Source: Bacteroidetes bacterium 46-16 (GTDB taxonomy: Bacteria > Bacteroidota > Bacteroidia > Chitinophagales > Chitinophagaceae). From it: a stretch of DNA of 64,000 nt. A program made the translations under genes and the position numbers. The stretch is taken from the NCBI GenBank assembly GCA_001897835.1, contig MKUN01000012.1, positions 92,630-156,629 of the forward strand, given 5' to 3'. Below the pieces are notes generated by a model. The model ran no database searches, had not been told where the DNA came from, and saw nothing but the letters and a program-made list of their open reading frames with translations. This document shows, one piece after another, positions 60,299-64,000 of the stretch. Position 1 is the stretch's first letter; every line of letters starts with the position of its first letter.

Positions 60299-63244
60299 TT
60301 AATAGTCCATGCCGCCACCATGAGGCGGGCCGCCAAAGCCGCCACCCGGTGGACGATCGCCATGAGGATGGTCATATTCGGGTCTTGCATCATCGTTACT
60401 GCCCTGGGCCATGGCCTTAAAGTTTCTCAGTGTATAGGTGAGGGAGAACATGAAGTATTGGGTAAGCACCTGCGTGCGGCTGTCTTCGATATAGGTTTCG
60501 GTAGTGGTGCGGGCTATATTCTTATTCTGGTTCAGGATATCGAAGGCGCTGATGCGGGCCTCGAGGGCCCGGTTCTTCAGGAATTTATAGCCTGCATAGG
60601 CATTCCATAAAAAGAAACTCTGGTTGTATGTGCTGTTGGTAAGGCCGCTGTAATAATTATGCGTGATGTCGGTATTCAGTACCAGGCCTTTATAGGGCAT
60701 CCAGTTGATCTTGAAGGCTGCGGTATGGCTGTAGTAGGTGTTATCGGACTGGGTTTGAAGGGTGTTCTTCACGAGGTTGTAATTGCCATTATAGCTAAGT
60801 GTGAAATCGATCTTCTCACTGATATTACTGCCCAATACTACTCCGCCATTCACCGCATAGTTATTGCTGTAATTGGTCTCGTTGTTTATTAGGGCAGGGG
60901 TGTGATTATAAGTAAGGCCAGCATTCAGGTTGAGGTTGCTCTTTACAATATCTACAGGCAGGCCCAGGGTGAAGAAGGTGCGGGCTGTATAATAACCGTT
61001 GAGGTTGACGGGCAGGGTAAGCTGGCTGCCGGCAGGTATCACTATGCCGTTCACATGTGCCGTATCGCCTGAGGGTATGTAAGTGGCATTACCAATATAA
61101 TCGTTGACATAACTGCCATAGAGGAAGGCGAAAAAGTTGCGTGCTGTCTTGCTGTTGGTACCGCCATAGCGGAATATAAGGGTATGTGTATAATCTTGCT
61201 TCAGATCAGGATTCCCGGTCTTTAATAGCAGTGGGTTAGAGATATCCACCACATTTTGCAACTGGCTTACCGAGGGCGGATTGGTAGATGTGCGATAAAA
61301 TATGCGCAGGTTCTTCTCTTTGCTAAAGCGATAGTTGAACATAGCACGGGGTAGCAGGCTGGTGAAATTTTTATCCAGGCTATATGAGTAGGGGTAGGTC
61401 TGCTCGCCCTGCAGGGTAGCATATTGCAGGTTAAGGCCTGCCATCACACTTAGCTTCTCTCCGCGCAGGCGGTAGTTGATACCACCGCTTTGGGTGATGT
61501 AAGTATTGTCGTACTTATTGGACAGGCTGTCGGAATGAAGGTCGTATATGCCGGTTGCAGCATTAAGGCTGTCGGTTTCTTTATCGGCCCGGTTCTTATT
61601 ATACGATGGGCTATAGTTGATCATCAGCATGCTCTTTTTACCGATGGGCTCCGTATAGTTAATGCTGCCGGAAAGGGTGTAGCCATTATTGTAAAGTGTG
61701 TATTGCTGGTTGAGCGAGTCGGCAAGGGCAGGGTCGGTGTAGCTATTGAGTGAGTGTAGCTCACCGGTACCTTTTTTTTCATTGAGCTGTGTGCCGAAAT
61801 CCAATGATAGTGTGCGCCCTCTTTTGTCAAACTTATGCCTGAAAAGCAGGTCGTTGGAAAAAGTATAACCTGTATTATCGGCAATGCTGCTATTGCCTGT
61901 ACTGCTGATGGGCATGGGGGCAAACGCATCGCTGTTGCTGCCAATGGTGTCGTTAGCTAACAGGTTTGTGGTATAGTCATTGGTCTGCACACTAAGCCTC
62001 GGGCTCAGTATGAGCGAGTTGGAGGAATCGATATTGTATTCTAACCTGAAATTGGCGCGGTGGTTATAATTTTTACTTTCTGTGCCGCTATTCTCGCTAT
62101 ACACCAAAGTTGTGTCGGAAGTGGTAAAGTAGTTGCGGGTAAGCTGGGTATTATTATTGTTATCGGTAGCATTAAAAAAGTAGCTGCCGGATACCTTTAT
62201 TTTTTTGCCCCAGGCATCGCTGTAATTAAGCCCTATCGAATTGGTATTCGTTATACCTGCCTGCTGTCCTACAAGGAAATTGCCTGCATCGCCACCGCCG
62301 CCGAATGAGCCCCGGCTGCTGTTGCGGCCGCCACCGCCACCCCTGCGGCCACCACCGCGGTTCTGTCCACCGGAATTCCCTACCACACCGAGTATATCTT
62401 CGGTACTGAAATTTTGCTGGTTGATATTATTGGACATGCCGATGAGTGATATGCGCCTGTCGCCATTGAAGAAATTAATATTGCCGCCAGCGGTATAACG
62501 TTCATTGGTGCCATAACCTGCATATATCTTGCCGAACTGGCCATTGTTCTTGCCACGTTTGGTAATAATGTTGATGGCCTTGGAGGAGTTGCCGTCATCG
62601 AAGCCGGTGAACTGTGCCTGGTCGCTGAGTTTATCGAATACCTGTATCTTATCGATCACTTCTGCCGGCAGGTTTTTCAGAGTAGCGGCAGGGTCGTCAC
62701 CAAAGAAGGGTTTGCCATCTACCAGCACTTGTTTCACATCTTCACCGTTTACTTTAACGCCATTATTATCAGAAGTGATGCCGGGCATTTTTGCCACAAG
62801 ATCCTCTGCGCTGGCATCGGGGTTTACTTTATATGCATTGGCATTGAACTGTGTGGTGTCGCCGAGCTGCTGCGCGCGTATCTGCTTGTCTTCAACCACT
62901 ACGTTCTTTAACTGGGTAGGTAATACCTCCAGTTTTATGGTACCTAAATTCAGATCGTTGCCCAGGGTTATGCGGCGTTCATACTTTTTATAGCCAATAT
63001 ACGATGCCGTAAAATTGTAGGTGCCTGCAGGTACATTTGATATGTGAAAGTTGCCATTCACATCGGTAACATTACCTATTTTATTGCCTGTGTCGCTAAT
63101 GGGGGTAAGTGAAGTGCTAACACCTATAAGGGCAGACTTGTCTGCATCATCAATGATATTGCCTGACAGGGTGTAGGGTTGTGCATTTATTATTAAGGTG
63201 CATAGTATTAGTATGCCGGTGAGCAGGATCTTCTTAATAGTCAT
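60299..63244 (-). CDS. TonB-receptor-like outer-membrane beta-barrel protein (carboxypeptidase-regulatory-like domain at start)
   Basis: The 981-residue protein has a signal peptide to about residue 21 (NAQ), a carboxypeptidase-regulatory-like beta-sandwich (about 24-110, DVNGNFHISNVPAGTYNF), a plug region (about 115-230, VKQVLVDGKPFFGDDP), and a long beta-barrel (about 240-950) of the OMP_b-brl_3 family found in Bacteroidota. Two odd features: a Gly/Arg-rich loop at 291-321, and a Gly/Pro/His-rich tail at 960-981 past the last barrel strand. No SusD-like partner is next to it, so the substrate is unknown. Confidence 0.9.
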   Translation of the reverse strand: MTIKKILLTGILILCTLIINAQPYTLSGNIIDDADKSALIGVSTSLTPISDTGNKIGNVTDVNGNFHISNVPAGTYNFTASYIGYKKYERRITLGNDLNLGTIKLEVLPTQLKNVVVEDKQIRAQQLGDTTQFNANAYKVNPDASAEDLVAKMPGITSDNNGVKVNGEDVKQVLVDGKPFFGDDPAATLKNLPAEVIDKIQVFDKLSDQAQFTGFDDGNSSKAINIITKRGKNNGQFGKIYAGYGTNERYTAGGNINFFNGDRRISLIGMSNNINQQNFSTEDILGVVGNSGGQNRGGGRRGGGGGRNSSRGSFGGGGDAGNFLVGQQAGITNTNSIGLNYSDAWGKKIKVSGSYFFNATDNNNNTQLTRNYFTTSDTTLVYSENSGTESKNYNHRANFRLEYNIDSSNSLILSPRLSVQTNDYTTNLLANDTIGSNSDAFAPMPISSTGNSSIADNTGYTFSNDLLFRHKFDKRGRTLSLDFGTQLNEKKGTGELHSLNSYTDPALADSLNQQYTLYNNGYTLSGSINYTEPIGKKSMLMINYSPSYNKNRADKETDSLNAATGIYDLHSDSLSNKYDNTYITQSGGINYRLRGEKLSVMAGLNLQYATLQGEQTYPYSYSLDKNFTSLLPRAMFNYRFSKEKNLRIFYRTSTNPPSVSQLQNVVDISNPLLLKTGNPDLKQDYTHTLIFRYGGTNSKTARNFFAFLYGSYVNDYIGNATYIPSGDTAHVNGIVIPAGSQLTLPVNLNGYYTARTFFTLGLPVDIVKSNLNLNAGLTYNHTPALINNETNYSNNYAVNGGVVLGSNISEKIDFTLSYNGNYNLVKNTLQTQSDNTYYSHTAAFKINWMPYKGLVLNTDITHNYYSGLTNSTYNQSFFLWNAYAGYKFLKNRALEARISAFDILNQNKNIARTTTETYIEDSRTQVLTQYFMFSLTYTLRNFKAMAQGSNDDARPEYDHPHGDRPPGGGFGGPPHGGGMDY

Positions 63245-63356
63245 TTGCCGGTCTGTTTCGTTGTTAGATTAAAAATCAATAAAAAGGTTTAACCCTGCTC
63301 AAAGCATTAAACAGATTTTTTACAAAAACTATGCCTGCTACAGTATGTGCCGGACT

Positions 63357-63749
63357 TTACTTAGCTGGAGCTATGGCTTTTTTAAGGCTGTCGAGATTGA
63401 TCTTATATGCGATGCTATCGGTAGCATGCAGGGTGGTCTCTTCCTTTACGAAAACGATGCGGCCTTTATCAAGCCAATTGCCTTTGTCGAATATTTGTAT
63501 GATGAGTGGCCCCAGGTCTTTTACGATCTCCTGCCTTTTTTCTTCAGGGCCGCTATACAGGGTCTTGTCTCCGAGAGTGATGTGTACATCGCTATTTTCC
63601 ACTACTTCAACGGTTACCCGGTTAACTGTAGGATAGCGTGTGTACAGGCTGTCTTCCATTTGCTTCATGCCGAGTGTATTGTCGCCGGCCTCTTTGCAGC
63701 CGATGATGGAGAGGAATAAGACAGGTAGCAGAAATACTGTTTTTTTCAT
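63357..63749 (-). CDS. Small lipoprotein of unknown function
   Basis: The start at 63749 gives 130 residues with a lipoprotein leader (IIGC, cysteine 18). The mature part has alternating strands and helices (YPTVNRVTVEVVENSDVHITLGDKTLYSG, then an acidic helix EEKRQEIVKDLGPLII, and a WLDKGRIVFVKEET strand). No domain I recognise. It lies upstream of the outer-membrane receptor on the same strand, with a 112-base gap, so a link is possible. Confidence 0.75.
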   Translation of the reverse strand: MKKTVFLLPVLFLSIIGCKEAGDNTLGMKQMEDSLYTRYPTVNRVTVEVVENSDVHITLGDKTLYSGPEEKRQEIVKDLGPLIIQIFDKGNWLDKGRIVFVKEETTLHATDSIAYKINLDSLKKAIAPAK

Positions 63750-63825
63750 AAAGACCATGATTGAGTTATAAATATATTGAATTGGGGGGAGGGGAGCGAA
63801 TTTTGTTATAATTCTGCAAAAAGAT

Positions 63826-63856
63826 TTTGCAGTTGATAAAAGGCTGCTTATCTTTG
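63826..63856 (+). promoter_or_regulatory. Tandem promoter 1 (TTTG-N19-TATCTTTG), pointing right
   Basis: TTTG at 63826-63829 and TATCTTTG at 63849-63856 are 19 bases apart, the full Bacteroidota housekeeping promoter. A transcript would begin about 7 bases further and would carry a GTTCTTTGAAA sequence at 63880-63890 resembling the box A-like leader of rRNA operons in this phylum. Confidence 0.8.
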
Positions 63857-63945
63857 CAACCCGTTTGGAAAAAGCGGTAGTTCTTTGAAACGTTTTCCGG
63901 CCTCTTGAATGTTGATAAAAGTGTGAAAATCTTTTCTGAAAACAT

Positions 63946-63976
63946 TTTGCTGTAAAGAAAAAAGCTGCTACCTTTG
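63946..63976 (+). promoter_or_regulatory. Tandem promoter 2 (TTTG-N19-TACCTTTG), pointing right
   Basis: TTTG at 63946-63949 and TACCTTTG at 63969-63976, again 19 bases apart. The two promoters and the flanking CCGTTTGG match one another, so this is a duplicated promoter about 120 bases apart. The gene it drives lies beyond the window. Confidence 0.8.
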
Positions 63977-64000
63977 CGCTCCGTTTGGGGCTGAGGGATA

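Noticed and set aside
62380..62598. Antisense frames inside the outer-membrane receptor gene
   Set aside because: Shadows of the Gly/Arg-rich loop; no independent signals.

Overview
The window looks like chromosomal DNA from a member of the Bacteroidota, most likely a Chitinophagales/Chitinophagaceae-type bacterium. Support comes from type IX secretion (T9SS) C-terminal sorting tails, a SprB-repeat gliding-type surface protein, many short lipoproteins, Bacteroidota-specific families (DUF4199 with a LuxR-type regulator, DUF2911, DUF4342), bacillithiol synthesis (BshA), promoters of the TTTG-N19-TAnnTTTG type, and starts that lack a Shine-Dalgarno sequence. The genus is inference. No rRNA, tRNA, CRISPR array or intact insertion sequence was found inside the window.

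Layout. 1-5.1 kb: two paralogous secreted proteins (the first cut by the window edge), lpxK, a YD-like secreted protein and a von Willebrand A lipoprotein with a T9SS tail. 5.5-12.8 kb: fatty-acid desaturase, oligopeptide-type ABC permease with an M28 peptidase, a small cytochrome c lipoprotein, bshA, an AhpD-like protein and an amino-acid permease. 12.8-21.9 kb: envelope and cell-wall genes (DUF218, M23 peptidase, L,D-transpeptidase), a 1036-residue SprB-repeat protein, an esterase, a ribosome-hibernation-like factor and a sterol-desaturase-family protein. 22.0-25.0 kb: accessory zone with a nucleotidyltransferase gene pair, a DUF3830 gene, a small gene held between two copies of a palindromic repeat, and two AT-rich orphan genes. 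25.0-32.2 kb: a minus-strand run nrnA-like, two FKBP prolyl isomerases, M1 peptidase, mutS.

32.4-43.2 kb: ndk, SRPBCC, SpoU methyltransferase, clpS, DPP IV-like S9 peptidase, YihY, a cytochrome c/copper-monooxygenase-like lipoprotein with a thioredoxin-like partner, and a 1113-residue protein joining GH18, NodB deacetylase and GT2 synthase domains. 43.2-43.7 kb is a cluster of intergenic repeats. 43.7-53.5 kb: miaE, tandem PEBP genes, LuxR/DUF4199 pair, PAP2-like, DUF2911-TPR, DinB, S41-like and YdeI genes. 53.5-55.0 kb is repeat-rich and holds an orphan SUKH gene. 55.0-64.0 kb: ileS, a DksA-like protein with a long lysine/alanine tail, a large TonB-receptor-like outer-membrane protein, a lipoprotein, and a tandem promoter pair pointing out of the right edge, probably toward an rRNA operon.

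Most of the window is housekeeping and cell-envelope biology: lipid A and membrane lipids, peptidoglycan remodelling, surface export, thiol and copper redox chemistry, protein folding and turnover. The most unusual items are the single-chain GH18-deacetylase-synthase, the DksA/histone-like fusion, and a family of palindromic repeats that recurs 30 kb apart beside accessory genes.
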